From positions 1-56,099 of the forward strand of contig DASYSE010000093.1 in NCBI GenBank assembly GCA_036003705.1: 56,099 nt of DNA, given 5' to 3'. The notes beneath the pieces were generated by a model that worked only from the letters and a program-made list of their open reading frames with translations, ran no database searches and was not told where the DNA came from. Below, piece after piece: positions 1-7,657 of this stretch. The stretch comes from CALGFH01 sp036003705 (GTDB taxonomy: Bacteria > Actinomycetota > CALGFH01). Every line of letters begins with the position of its first letter. The stretch's first letter is position 1. Both the position numbers and the translations under genes were made by a program.

Positions 1-635
1 TTCAGCGCTCTGGCTATCTGGCGAGCGGATTGCCCATCCAGGAAGTCCAGCACGATGCGCCGGACGATGGGTGCCTCGTCAGGGTGCGGGGTCAGCCTGC
101 CGTCGACGACCAGGTACCCATAGGGGTGCCTGCCGGTCCACTTGCCCTTGAGGCGGCAGCCCTCACGCCATGTCTCGATGCGCCACGAGAGCATGTTCGC
201 CTCATCACGCGCCTGCTCGGACAGGAAGGCAATGATGGCGCGGCTTGCCGGCTGGGAGCTGTCCAGGTTGCCCTTGTTGAAGATGATCCGGCCCCCGACG
301 GCATCGACGGCGTCCAGCATCTCCCCGACGTGGCGCATCCCCAGCCGCGACAGCCGGTCCACCGACGAAACCAGCAGCGCCTCGACCGCCTTCTCCTTGA
401 CGACGGCGTTGATGCCTCGCTCCAGCTCGCGGCGGGTGATGGGCTTGCTGGCGCTCTTGCCGGGTTCGGAGAAGTCGTAGCCGGGCTTGAGCTTCAGCCC
501 GAAGGCGCGCGCGGTTTGGCGGTTGAGCCGCTGCTGGTTCTCGGAGCTGTCCTGCTGGATGTCGGTCCGGACCAACGAGGTGCGATCCAAGGCAGCGGCC
601 CATCCCTTGGCTGGGTGTTCCTTCCTGGGTGGCAT
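1..635 (-). CDS. Large serine recombinase/integrase, 3' end outside the window
   Basis: The first 211 residues are visible; the rest lies left of base 1. The reading frame starts at ATG 635 (MPPRKEHPAKG) behind a GGGAGGGG ribosome site. The resolvase domain is clear: R18-T-S20 followed about ten residues on by SSENQQ fits the catalytic-serine region (S20 the likely nucleophile), then SSVDRLSRLG and a LDSSQPASRAIIAFLSEQ helix. After about residue 160 a recombinase-type domain begins (GKWTGRHPYGYLVVDGRLTP, then PIVRRIVLDFLDGQSARQIA). Such enzymes integrate and excise phages and ICEs at att sites without host factors. The gene points away from the broken host gene to its right, as expected for an integrase at an element end. 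Family assignment is strong; the element type is unknown. Confidence 0.9.
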   Translation of the reverse strand, partial: MPPRKEHPAKGWAAALDRTSLVRTDIQQDSSENQQRLNRQTARAFGLKLKPGYDFSEPGKSASKPITRRELERGINAVVKEKAVEALLVSSVDRLSRLGMRHVGEMLDAVDAVGGRIIFNKGNLDSSQPASRAIIAFLSEQARDEANMLSWRIETWREGCRLKGKWTGRHPYGYLVVDGRLTPHPDEAPIVRRIVLDFLDGQSARQIARAL

Positions 636-670
636 GTCCCCTCCCTGCTGATGCCGCAGGTCAGGGTCAT

Positions 671-676
671 AGGATA
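671..676 (-). promoter_or_regulatory. -10 box (TATCCT) of the serine recombinase
   Basis: TATCCT on the minus strand lies 35 bases before ATG 635, in the AT-richer stretch next to the inferred att junction. No good -35 was seen. Confidence 0.4.
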
Positions 677-679
677 AAC

Positions 680-712
680 GTTCCGCTCAGAATAGCAGTA
701 GCGCTCCGGGTT
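680..712. other. Inferred attachment-site junction of an integrative element
   Basis: Similarity of the host exonuclease/GIY-YIG protein stops just after its NRRSRNPERYCY residues (about base 700), and the DNA turns less GC-rich toward the recombinase. The crossover core should lie here. The partner att site is outside the window, so exact bounds cannot be set. Confidence 0.5.
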
Positions 713-1663
713 GCGGCTCCGGCGGTTGTAGCGGGGGCGGTGGAGCTGGATCAGCCGGACCTCGCGGACGCTGGCCTCCAGCTCGGTCGCGCAGGGCTGG
801 TGGTCGATGACGGCCAGCTCGCGCAGCAGGTCGGCGACCTTGGCCCGCCCGTCGCCGGAGAAGTAGCTCCGCACCCGGGTCCTGAGGTCCTTGGCCTTGC
901 CGACGTACAGGACCCGCCCGGCGACGTCGCGGAACAGGTAGACGCCAGGACAGCGGGGGAGGCGGTCGGCCAGGTGGACCTTCTTGAAGCTGGCTCCGGC
1001 CTTGGCCGATGGGAACTGGATCAGGTCCTCCAGGGCGAGCACGCCGAAGGAACCCGCTCGCTCGAGCAGGCCGTGGAAGACGTCGACGGTGGCCCTGGCA
1101 TCGGTCAGGGCCCGGTGGCAGGGGGCGACCGAGGCGCCGAGGTAGGCGGCCAGCGTGGCCAGGCGGACGTTGGGCACCTCGTCGCGGGGCAGCAGCTTGC
1201 GGGCCAGCCTGGCGGTGCAGACGACCCGGTTGGCCAGCCGCCGGTAGCCGTGCCGCTCCAGGTTGGCCTGGACGAAGCGCCAGTCGAAGGAGGCGTTGTG
1301 GGCGACCAGCACCGATGCGCCGAGGAACTCGAGCAGGCAGGGGAGCACGACCTCGATCGGCTCGGCGTCGGCCACCATCCGGTCGGTGATGCCGGTCAGG
1401 GCGCTGATCAGCGGCGGGATGGGGACCTCGGGGTCGACCAGGGTGTGGAAGGTGCCGAGCACCTCGCCGCCGCGGACCTTGACGGCGCCGACCTCGGTGA
1501 TCCGGTCGTTGGCGGGCGACCCGCCGGTGGTCTCCAGGTCCAGCACCACGAACTGGACGTCGAGCAGGGGCGCTCCGAGGTCGTCGAGGCGTCCCTGGAT
1601 GGCGACGGGCGCGGCGGGCATCCCGGCCGGTTCCTTTCGTCCGCTCTGGGCTGTCGCCGCCAG

Positions 1664-1669
1664 ACGCTA
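1664..1669 (-). promoter_or_regulatory. -10 box (TAGCGT) for the exonuclease/GIY-YIG gene
   Basis: TAGCGT on the minus strand, 42 bases before ATG 1621; an AAGGAA ribosome site lies between. Confidence 0.35.
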
Positions 1670-1750
1670 GACGAACAGGTGTTCGAGGTCAAGCACCAGG
1701 ACACGGTCTGGGGACGCGGGAGGCCGACGGTGGTGGGCTGTCCCCGGATC

Positions 1751-2434
1751 TCAGGCGCGGCGGGCCAGGACGGCCGCGCCCAGGCCGAGCAGCAGGAACC
1801 CGAGCGCGGCGGCCGCCGCCAGCCGCTCGGGCACGGCCAGGGCCAGCACCGTCGCGGCGGCCAGGCAGCAGAAGAACAGCGGCCCGGCGGCGGCCCGCAC
1901 CAGCACGTCGGGGAAGGCGGGGGCCGGGAGCTGGCCGCGGCGCATGACCCGCCGGACGGCCAGGGCGATGTCCAGCCGGCCGGCCGCCGATGCCTCGACC
2001 ACCAGCCGCCGCCAGAACACCACCGGCCCGGACGCCCGCTCCAGCCCGGCCAGCAGGGCCCGCACCCCGGCCAGGTCGCCGAGGCGCAGCAGGGCGGTGG
2101 CGCGGATGGCCAGGGCGGCGCCGCCGTCGGCCTGGTCGGCCCGGCCGGCCAGCTCCTCGGCCAGTGTCGGGTCGCCGGCGGTGAGGGCGACGGCGGCGCA
2201 GCGGGCCAGGTGCTCGCCACCGACGGCCGGGTGGCTGGCCGCCCGGTGGGCGTGGGCGAGGGCCAGCTCCGGCGCAAGGAATCCTGGCAGCAGGTAGGCG
2301 GCGGCGAGCAGGCTCAGCGCTTCGGCGCCGCGTTCGGGGTCGTCGGCGGCCCGGGTGAAGCAGGCGATCGCCTCGCGGACCCGGCCGGTGGCCACGTGCT
2401 GGCGACCGGCTTCGACCAGCTCGTGCGCTCCCAC
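1751..2434 (-). CDS. Predicted helical-repeat membrane protein, function unknown
   Basis: A 227-residue Ala/Leu-rich protein. GTG 2434 is chosen because AGGAGGT sits six bases upstream; the frame is open further back but without a ribosome site. The first 170 residues look like TPR-type helical pairs (repeated VEAGRQHVATGRVREAI, ALAHAHRAASHPAV and LAIRATALLRLGDLAG patterns). Residues about 185-227 are two hydrophobic segments (GPLFFCCLAAATVLALAV and AAAAALGFLLLGLGAAVLA) with an Arg-Arg end, suggesting a C-terminal membrane anchor with the repeats in the cytoplasm. It lies between the repair gene and fabD with no obvious functional link. I do not recognise a named family. Confidence 0.6.
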   Translation of the reverse strand: MGAHELVEAGRQHVATGRVREAIACFTRAADDPERGAEALSLLAAAYLLPGFLAPELALAHAHRAASHPAVGGEHLARCAAVALTAGDPTLAEELAGRADQADGGAALAIRATALLRLGDLAGVRALLAGLERASGPVVFWRRLVVEASAAGRLDIALAVRRVMRRGQLPAPAFPDVLVRAAAGPLFFCCLAAATVLALAVPERLAAAAALGFLLLGLGAAVLARRA

Positions 2435-2481
2435 CGCGCACCTCCTACCTGTCGGCCACCGCGATGGCCGCGGTGATCGCA

Positions 2482-2487
2482 ATCGTA
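2482..2487 (-). promoter_or_regulatory. Possible -10 box (TACGAT)
   Basis: TACGAT on the minus strand, 47 bases before GTG 2434, in a locally less GC-rich stretch. Confidence 0.25.
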
Positions 2488-2549
2488 AGCGAAAGGGGGG
2501 GTGGCGCGGCAGGGGGGCAAACCGGACGCCGGGGCCGTTCGCCCCTACT

Positions 2550-3473
2550 TCAGGCGCGGGACGACTCGGCCAGGGCCCGGACCTCGTCGGGGGTGGTGGC
2601 GATCGCCACCACCGCCCGCGGGTCGATGCGGCGGATCAGCCCCTCGAGCACCCTGCCCGGCCCGAGCTCGACGTAGCTGGTGGTGCCGAGCTCGCGGAGC
2701 CGCTCCACGCAGCTGGTCCAGTCGACCGGGGAGGTGAGCTGGCGGGCCAGGAGCCGCCCGGCCCGGCGGCCGCTGCGGACCACCCTGGCCTTGGCGTTGG
2801 ACACCAGCGGCACCTCGAGCCGGCGCAGGTCGATGCGGTCCAGCGCCTCCTGGAAGGGGCGCTTGGCCGCGTTCATGAGCGGGGTGTGGAAGCCGCCACC
2901 GATGGGCAGGGTCAGCACCCGCTTGGCCCCGGCGGCAAGGGCCCGCCTGGCCGTCTCCTCGACCGCCTCCGACTCGCCGGAGATCACCACCTGGCCGGGA
3001 GCGTTGGAGTTGGCCAGGAACACCTTGCCGACCTGGCGCCGGACGGTGCGGCAGAGCTGGCCGACGGTCTTGTCGGGCAGGCCGAGGACGACCCGCATGA
3101 CCCCGGCGCCGCCGGCCTGGTGGGCGAGCTCGGCTCGGCGCACCACCAGCTCGAGACCCTGCTCGAAGCTGACTCCGCCGGCCGCGAACAGGGCGGCGTA
3201 CTCGCCAAGGGAGTGGCCGGCGACCAGGTCGGGTCGCAGGCCTTCGTCGGTGGCCAGGATGTGGCAGGCGGCGGAGTGGACGTAGATCGCCGGCTGGGCC
3301 TTGCGGGTGTCGGTCAGGGCGGCGGCGCCGGACTCCAGCACCTCGATCACATCCCAGCCGAGGATCTCGGACGCGCGGGCGAAGGGCCGGCCGGCCGGGT
3401 CGTCGGCCCATGGGGTACCGCTGCCATCGGCGATGCGGCCCTGGCCTGGGAAGGTGAAAGCGATCTTGTCCAC
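2550..3473 (-). CDS. fabD: Malonyl-CoA:ACP transacylase
   Basis: Transfers malonyl from CoA to acyl carrier protein, feeding fatty-acid (or polyketide) elongation in the cytosol. GTG 3473 (VDKIAFTFPGQGR) gives 307 residues, the usual FabD length; the longer open frame to 3695 crosses the divergent promoter. Visible features are the N-terminal FPGQG motif, the nucleophile elbow GHSLGEY, the Arg of VVRRAELA that fixes the malonyl carboxylate, the catalytic His in GGGFHTPLM, and the C-terminal VELGPGRVLEGLIRR. There are no fabH, acpP or fabF neighbours, so it is detached from the common actinobacterial fab cluster. A polyketide-type acyltransferase role cannot be excluded but no PKS genes are present. 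Confidence 0.93.
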   Translation of the reverse strand: MDKIAFTFPGQGRIADGSGTPWADDPAGRPFARASEILGWDVIEVLESGAAALTDTRKAQPAIYVHSAACHILATDEGLRPDLVAGHSLGEYAALFAAGGVSFEQGLELVVRRAELAHQAGGAGVMRVVLGLPDKTVGQLCRTVRRQVGKVFLANSNAPGQVVISGESEAVEETARRALAAGAKRVLTLPIGGGFHTPLMNAAKRPFQEALDRIDLRRLEVPLVSNAKARVVRSGRRAGRLLARQLTSPVDWTSCVERLRELGTTSYVELGPGRVLEGLIRRIDPRAVVAIATTPDEVRALAESSRA

Positions 3474-3479
3474 GGCGCG

Positions 3480-3485
3480 ATGGTA
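3480..3485 (-). promoter_or_regulatory. -10 box (TACCAT), leaderless fabD
   Basis: TACCAT on the minus strand ends six bases before GTG 3473, so the transcript would begin at the start codon; no ribosome site is present. Confidence 0.5.
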
Positions 3486-3544
3486 CCGAAGAAGCGGCGA
3501 AAACAAATAACCGGTGCCTGCGTCCCTTTCCCGGCTGCCCCGGT

Positions 3545-3550
3545 TACCCT
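3545..3550 (+). promoter_or_regulatory. -10 box (TACCCT) for the zinc-ribbon gene
   Basis: TACCCT lies 37 bases before GTG 3588. The resulting short leader contains AGGAGG at 3578-3583. Confidence 0.4.
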
Positions 3551-3587
3551 GGACGACGACCTCGTCCAGGCTCGCCCAGGAGGATCC

Positions 3588-3839
3588 GTGCTCGACCACC
3601 TGCCCGGCCGCGGCGAGCGGCTGCGCTGCGCCGCCTGCGGCAACCTGACCCGCTTCGACGTCGTGGCCAGCCGGCGCACGGCCGCCTTCTGGCACTACAC
3701 CGTTGCCGGTGCGCTCACCATCGAGGAGGAGCGCGACCTGGCCGTGACCGCCGAGGAGGTCCGCTGCCGCTGGTGCGGCTCGGCCGGCGACGTCCAGGTC
3801 GTCCCCGCCATCGGCGAGCCGACCGCGGCCGAGCGGTGA
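3588..3839 (+). CDS. Small double CxxC zinc-ribbon-like protein
   Basis: An 83-residue protein starting at GTG 3588 behind AGGAGG. Two CxxC knuckles, CAAC near residues 14-17 and CRWC near 63-66, bracket the chain and probably bind one zinc in a ribbon fold. The middle is ordinary mixed alpha/beta sequence (FDVVASRRTAAFWHYTVAG). The TGA stop overlaps a possible GTG of the next gene, which implies co-transcription with the NYN-domain protein. An RNA- or protein-binding role would fit that partner but is inferred from context only. Confidence 0.7.
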   Translation: MLDHLPGRGERLRCAACGNLTRFDVVASRRTAAFWHYTVAGALTIEEERDLAVTAEEVRCRWCGSAGDVQVVPAIGEPTAAER

Positions 3840-3850
3840 GGGGGCGGCCG

Positions 3851-5335
3851 GTGCCGACGGCGGAGCCGGAAGCCGCTGGGGCGGCCGGAGCGGCCGGGGC
3901 GGCTGGGGCGGCCGGGGCGGCCGGGCAGGTGGTCGGGGCGGGCGGAGCGGCTGGGGCGGCTGGGGCGGCCGGGCCGGGGCCGCTGCCCGAGCTCCCCGAG
4001 GCGCTGCTGGTCGGGTACCTGGACGCGGCGCTGGCCACCGTGCGGGCCGCTGACCAGAGCGAGCTGCCGGGACCGCTACGCCAGTACCAGACCTGGACGC
4101 CCAAGCGGCTGCGCCACCCGAGGGTCCTCGGGCTCGTCCGCCGAACTCTCGACCTCGACCAGAGCTTTAGAGAAGCGGTGGACGAGCGGGTGCTCGACGA
4201 GGAGGAGGCGCTGGCCAGGCTGCTGCGTGCCGGCCGCCACGCCGAGGCGCTGGCCAGCGGCGAGACGCCGGAGGCGGTGGCCAGGGTCGGGCTGGCCCTC
4301 GGCAGGTCCGGGGAGCCCGCGGTGCAGGCGGCGGTGGCCGCGGCCGCGACCAGCCAGGCGAGGGCCGAGGCGGCCGCTGTCCGGTCGGCGCTGGCCGGCG
4401 CCGAGAGCGAGCTGGACACGGCGAGGGAGCGGGCCGAGGCCGAGGCGGCCACCGCCCGCGCGGCCCGCGAGGAGCTGCGGGCCGCGCGAGAGGAGCTTCG
4501 CCGGGCCGAGCGGGAGCGGAGGACGCTGGCCGACAGGGTGGAGAGCCTGGAACGGGAGCTGACCAGGTCCGCGGCCGCGCTGCGTGCGGCCAAGGGCGAG
4601 GCCGCGGCCGAGCAGCGCCGGCTCGGCGGGCGGGTGGCCGAGCTGCAGGCCCGCCTGGCCGAGTCGCAGCGCAACTACCGGACCCTGCGCCGCTCCGCCG
4701 GGCAGGTCGACCCGGTGGTGGCCGAGGCGGTCGGCGCCCTCGAGCGTGACCTCGACGCCCTGCGCCGGGCCACCGGGCTGGCCGACGACGACGGCAGGGG
4801 CCGCGGGCTCGGCGGCGCCCAGGGGGCCGCGGCCGGGAAGCCGGGAGGCGCCGGCCCGGCCCGCCGGCCGGAGCGGCGCTCGCCCCTGCCGGTCCCCGGG
4901 GGCCGGGGCGCCGACGACCCCGAGACGCTGGCCGCCTGGATGGGCAGCGACGGCGTGCTGGTCCTGGTCGACGGCTACAACGTCACCAAGCACCCGCTCG
5001 GGTTCCCCGACCAGGGGCTGGAGGACCAGCGCACCCTGCTGCTCGACCTGTGTCGGCGGCTGGCGCGCCGGTTCGGGGCGGCGATCACGGTGGTGTTCGA
5101 CGGCGGAACGGTGGGACCGCTCCCGACGCGGCTGCCGCTCGGGCCGGTCGAGGTGGTGTTCACCGACGCCGGTCGCACCGCCGACGACGAGATCGTGGTC
5201 AGAGCCAACGCGACCCCACCCGAGCGCCCGGTGGTGGTGGTCAGCTCCGACAACGAGCTCCGCGACCGGGTCACCGCCCTCGGCGCCACCGTCACCCGAT
5301 CCCCGGCCCTCCTCGGCCTGGCCACCGCCCGCTAG
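3851..5335 (+). CDS. NYN (YacP-type PIN-like) ribonuclease-fold protein with coiled coil
   Basis: The C-terminal 130 residues form a NYN domain: VLVLVDGYNVTKHP, ITVVFDGG, DAGRTADDEIVVRA and VVVVSSDNELRDR supply the acidic residues of a PIN-like metal site, so RNA cleavage or processing is likely. Upstream are an Ala/Gly-rich segment of GAA triplets (residues about 8-40), a conserved helical region (LRQYQTWTPKRLRHPRVL), and a long Ala/Glu/Arg coiled coil (about residues 185-315). GTG 3851 is preceded by GAGGGG at seven bases; GTG 3836, overlapping the previous stop, is the alternative. The same coiled-coil plus NYN layout is known in actinobacteria, but the substrate is not. Confidence 0.82.
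   Translation: MPTAEPEAAGAAGAAGAAGAAGAAGQVVGAGGAAGAAGAAGPGPLPELPEALLVGYLDAALATVRAADQSELPGPLRQYQTWTPKRLRHPRVLGLVRRTLDLDQSFREAVDERVLDEEEALARLLRAGRHAEALASGETPEAVARVGLALGRSGEPAVQAAVAAAATSQARAEAAAVRSALAGAESELDTARERAEAEAATARAAREELRAAREELRRAERERRTLADRVESLERELTRSAAALRAAKGEAAAEQRRLGGRVAELQARLAESQRNYRTLRRSAGQVDPVVAEAVGALERDLDALRRATGLADDDGRGRGLGGAQGAAAGKPGGAGPARRPERRSPLPVPGGRGADDPETLAAWMGSDGVLVLVDGYNVTKHPLGFPDQGLEDQRTLLLDLCRRLARRFGAAITVVFDGGTVGPLPTRLPLGPVEVVFTDAGRTADDEIVVRANATPPERPVVVVSSDNELRDRVTALGATVTRSPALLGLATAR
3881..3978 (+). repeat. In-gene 9-base GGGGCGGCC-type microsatellite
   Basis: About ten imperfect copies of a 9-base unit encode Gly-Ala-Ala triplets at the N-terminus of the NYN protein. 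The period is a multiple of three, so copy-number change keeps the frame. Probably a flexible linker that varies between strains. Confidence 0.7.
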
Positions 5336-5379
5336 GCGAGGACTGGACGGCGCAGGGCCGTTCGGGTCGGGCCCGTTCC

Positions 5380-5490
5380 CTGGGGCGGGGGGCGACAGGG
5401 AGGCGGGGGCGTTCCCGTGGGGCGGGGGGCGACAGGGAGGCGGGGGCGTTCCCGCGGGGCGGGGGCGACTGGGAGGCGGGGGCGTTGGCG
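5380..5490. repeat. Three tandem copies of a ~37-base G-rich unit
   Basis: Two near-identical units and a shorter third share GGGGCGGGGG, a GACAGGGAGGCGGGGG core and CGTTCCCG. They fill the 181-base gap between the NYN gene stop and the tail of the convergent Cys-rich gene. Runs of four or more G on one strand could form G-quadruplexes; no coding potential is seen. Confidence 0.7.
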
Positions 5491-5516
5491 GCGGGCCCGG
5501 CTCGACCCCGAACCGT

Positions 5517-5768
5517 TCAGGAGGCGCGGGCGGCGCCGTCGCGGCGCCGGTGGGCGACCAGCCGGGGCTCGAGGCCGTGGGCGGTGAGGGCGTCGAACGC
5601 CCCCTGGAGGTCAGGATCCAGGTCGGCGGCGGCCCGGCCGGCGTCGTTGCCGAGGCGAACGACCCGGGCGTTGCGCTCGCCGAGGAAGAACTCGACCAGG
5701 CAGTCCCGGCACTCGGTCCCGCCGGGGCAGTCGTCGCAGCTGATCCGCAGTGGCTCCTCGCGTCCCAT
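5517..5768 (-). CDS. Small Cys-rich conserved hypothetical protein
   Basis: An 83-residue protein from ATG 5768, preceded by AGAGGGAAC. The N-terminal half has four cysteines in CDDCPGGTECRDCLVEFFLG, probably a metal or disulfide site. The rest (LDPDLQGAFDALTAHGLEPRLVAHRR) resembles a short actinobacterial family whose members end in a similar Gly-Leu-X-Pro stretch. No function is known to me. It is convergent with the NYN gene, with the G-rich repeats between them. Confidence 0.7.
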   Translation of the reverse strand: MGREEPLRISCDDCPGGTECRDCLVEFFLGERNARVVRLGNDAGRAAADLDPDLQGAFDALTAHGLEPRLVAHRRRDGAARAS

Positions 5769-5815
5769 GTGAAGGTTCCCTCTCTGGTGCCGTCGGGGTC
5801 CGGCAGGTCGAGAGC

Positions 5816-5821
5816 ACCCTA
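5816..5821 (-). promoter_or_regulatory. -10 box (TAGGGT) for the Cys-rich gene
   Basis: TAGGGT on the minus strand, 47 bases before ATG 5768. Confidence 0.3.
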
Positions 5822-6021
5822 CCCGGGGGGTGTGACAACCATGCCGGCCACCCGACCCGGCCGCCTCGGCGCGTCTGGGGAACTTGCACGCTGGTTTCCA
5901 CTTCGTTACCGTGCGGCGGCCGCATCCCCCCGTGCGGCGACAACTACCTGTGCAGGTCACGCGGGATCGACCGGAGCGACAACGTGGGGGGCCGGCCGCC
6001 CCTCGGTTGCTCCGGCCGACA

Positions 6022-6060
6022 GGCTACGGCCCCCGCTTCCCCCGGGTGGGGGCCGTAGCC
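6022..6060. other. Perfect 13-base-pair hairpin in a divergent intergenic region
   Basis: GGCTACGGCCCCC (6022-6034) pairs exactly with GGGGGCCGTAGCC (6048-6060) around a 13-base loop. The 359-base gap 5769-6127 separates two divergent genes, so neither needs a terminator here. The hairpin could end an unannotated short transcript, act in an untranslated leader, or be a protein site. No U-run follows. Nothing else recognisable was found in the gap apart from the two -10 boxes listed. Confidence 0.6.
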
Positions 6061-6113
6061 GCCCTTACCGGGCGATGACCCTGCGGCACCCGTCCTTCGG
6101 CGGTTCCGCCCGA

Positions 6114-6119
6114 TACCAT
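6114..6119 (+). promoter_or_regulatory. -10 box (TACCAT), leaderless metallopeptidase gene
   Basis: TACCAT ends eight bases before ATG 6128, with no ribosome site between them. Confidence 0.5.
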
Positions 6120-6127
6120 GACCTCTG

Positions 6128-7657
6128 ATGGATCCCACCGACCCGGGCGGCCGGCCGCCCCTGCCCGAGCGCCCAGCGCCGCCCCAGCCCGCCTGGCCGC
6201 CGCCGCCGGCCGCGCCGTCGCCGGGCTGGAGCCAGCCACCCGGGTCGGTCCCGCCAACCGGCCCGCCGTTCCTGGGCCAGCCGCCCCCATCGTCTGGTCG
6301 AGCGGGATGGGGGGACCCGGCCGGACCACCCGGGTGGGGGCCGCCCGCCCCGCCGCCCCGGCACGGGCGCCGGGTCGGGTGGATCCTTGCCGCCGTCGCG
6401 GCGCTGCTGGCGGTCGCCCTGGTCGCCACCGTGCTGGTCCTGCGGCCAGGCGTCCAGGTCGGGTCGCCGCCGCAGGCCCTGCGGCAACGGCCGGCGATCA
6501 AGCTCCCGCCCGACCCGCGGGCCGAGGTCCCCCGGCTGCTGGCCAAGCGGGCCAAGGCCCTGCTCGGCGGTGACCGGGCGGGCTTCCTGGCCACCGTCGA
6601 CCGGCGCCGCAAGCGCTACTACCAGTCCCAGGCGACGCTGTTCGCCCGCATGCGGACGGTGCCGTTCTCGACCTTCTCCTATCGGGTGACCGACCCGCGC
6701 GACCACGCCGGCCCGACGGTGGACCGCCGCTACGCCGACCCGGTCTACCTGCCCCAGGTCGAGGCCAGGTACCGGTTCAGGGGCCAGGACGCCAGCCCGG
6801 TGCTGACCCGCTACTTCTACACCTTCGTGCTGACCCGCTCCGGTTGGCGCATCGCCAACCAGGGCGAGGCCGGGCCCCGCGGCCGTGGCGACGTCGAGAT
6901 CTGGGATGCGGGCCCGGTGAAGACCCTGCGCAGCGCCCGCACCCTGATCGTCCACCACCCCGGCGACGAGGAACTGGCCGTGCGGTTGCTGCGGGTGGCC
7001 GAGCGCGCCTACGGCCAGGTCGGAGCCGCCTGGACCGGCCGCTGGGAACGCAAGGCGGTGATCCTGGTCCCCCGCGACCAGGACGAGGCCGAGCGGCTGG
7101 TCGGGGCCCGGGACCTGTCGCGGGTGGCCGCCGTCGCCTCCTCCTCGGTCGAGTCAGGTGCCGCCGAGCGGGTGCTCGGCAACCGGATCGTGGTCAACTC
7201 GACCAACGTGGTCCGCTACAACGACCTCAACCTCCAGATCCTGATCACCCACGAGCTGACCCACGTGGCCACCCGCACCCTCGGCGACGGCGTGCCGTTG
7301 CTGCTGGTCGAGGGGTTCGCCGACTGGGCGGCGCTGGAGCCGATCGGCTTCCCGTTCCGCGACACCCGTCCGGTCCTGGCCAAGTGGGTCCGCCAAGGCC
7401 GGTTCGACGGCGCCCTGCCCAGCGACCACGAGTTCCGCGGCCGGGACGCCTCGGTCGCCTACGACGAGGGGTCGGCGTTCTGCCTGTGGGTGGCCGAGAC
7501 CTACGGCGTGCGCAAGCTGCGCGCCCTCTACAGCGAGTTCGCCGGGTCGAGGCCCCCGACCACCACCGAGCTGGACCGCGGTTTCCGGCATGTGCTCGGG
7601 ATCTCCCGCAGGACCGCCGAAGGCCGCTGGGCCGCATGGGTGCGCGACCGGTTGTGA
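6128..7657 (+). CDS. Membrane-anchored zinc metallopeptidase, peptidase MA-like
   Basis: A 509-residue protein with a cytoplasmic Pro/Gly-rich tail (residues 1-78), one membrane segment (VGWILAAVAALLAVALVATVLVL, about 82-104) and a large external domain. About residues 105-260 resemble an NTF2-like or nuclear-transport-fold region. The catalytic part carries LITHELTHVATR (HExxH) and, downstream, LLLVEGFADWAALE, whose Glu is the probable third zinc ligand of the gluzincin MA fold. Its stop overlaps the start of an M48 peptidase, so the two membrane proteases are translationally coupled and may act in envelope protein turnover. The substrate is unknown. Confidence 0.8.
   Translation: MDPTDPGGRPPLPERPAPPQPAWPPPPAAPSPGWSQPPGSVPPTGPPFLGQPPPSSGRAGWGDPAGPPGWGPPAPPPRHGRRVGWILAAVAALLAVALVATVLVLRPGVQVGSPPQALRQRPAIKLPPDPRAEVPRLLAKRAKALLGGDRAGFLATVDRRRKRYYQSQATLFARMRTVPFSTFSYRVTDPRDHAGPTVDRRYADPVYLPQVEARYRFRGQDASPVLTRYFYTFVLTRSGWRIANQGEAGPRGRGDVEIWDAGPVKTLRSARTLIVHHPGDEELAVRLLRVAERAYGQVGAAWTGRWERKAVILVPRDQDEAERLVGARDLSRVAAVASSSVESGAAERVLGNRIVVNSTNVVRYNDLNLQILITHELTHVATRTLGDGVPLLLVEGFADWAALEPIGFPFRDTRPVLAKWVRQGRFDGALPSDHEFRGRDASVAYDEGSAFCLWVAETYGVRKLRALYSEFAGSRPPTTTELDRGFRHVLGISRRTAEGRWAAWVRDRL

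Larger units (their letters stand above)
494..1621 (-). pseudogene. DEDDh exonuclease / GIY-YIG (UvrC-like) fusion, interrupted by integration
   Basis: Residues about 20-190 form a DnaQ-type 3'-5' exonuclease: VVLDLETTGG (Exo I), VAHNASFDW (Exo II) and HRALTDA (Exo III). Residues about 215-300 form a GIY-YIG nuclease domain (CPGVYLFRD then VLYVGKAKDLRTRVRSYF), as in actinobacterial DnaQ/UvrC hybrids, usually about 600 residues and presumed to act in DNA repair. The family match ends near residue 308 (NRRSRNPERY). The last 60 or so residues are read out of frame across the recombinase start and match nothing expected. The missing C-terminal half should lie beyond the element to the left. The two visible domains may still be made as a 375-residue chimera. 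Confidence 0.85.

Noticed and set aside
1..700. A transposase or IS element
   Set aside because: The protein has resolvase and recombinase domains of a large serine integrase. No terminal inverted repeats or transposase motifs are present.
629..2476. A 615-codon plus-strand frame
   Set aside because: It is antisense to the exonuclease/GIY-YIG and helical-repeat genes, both of which have clear motifs or ribosome sites.
6022..6060. A tRNA arm or cloverleaf
   Set aside because: The 13-bp stem has no D, anticodon or T arms around it and no CCA-type acceptor partner.
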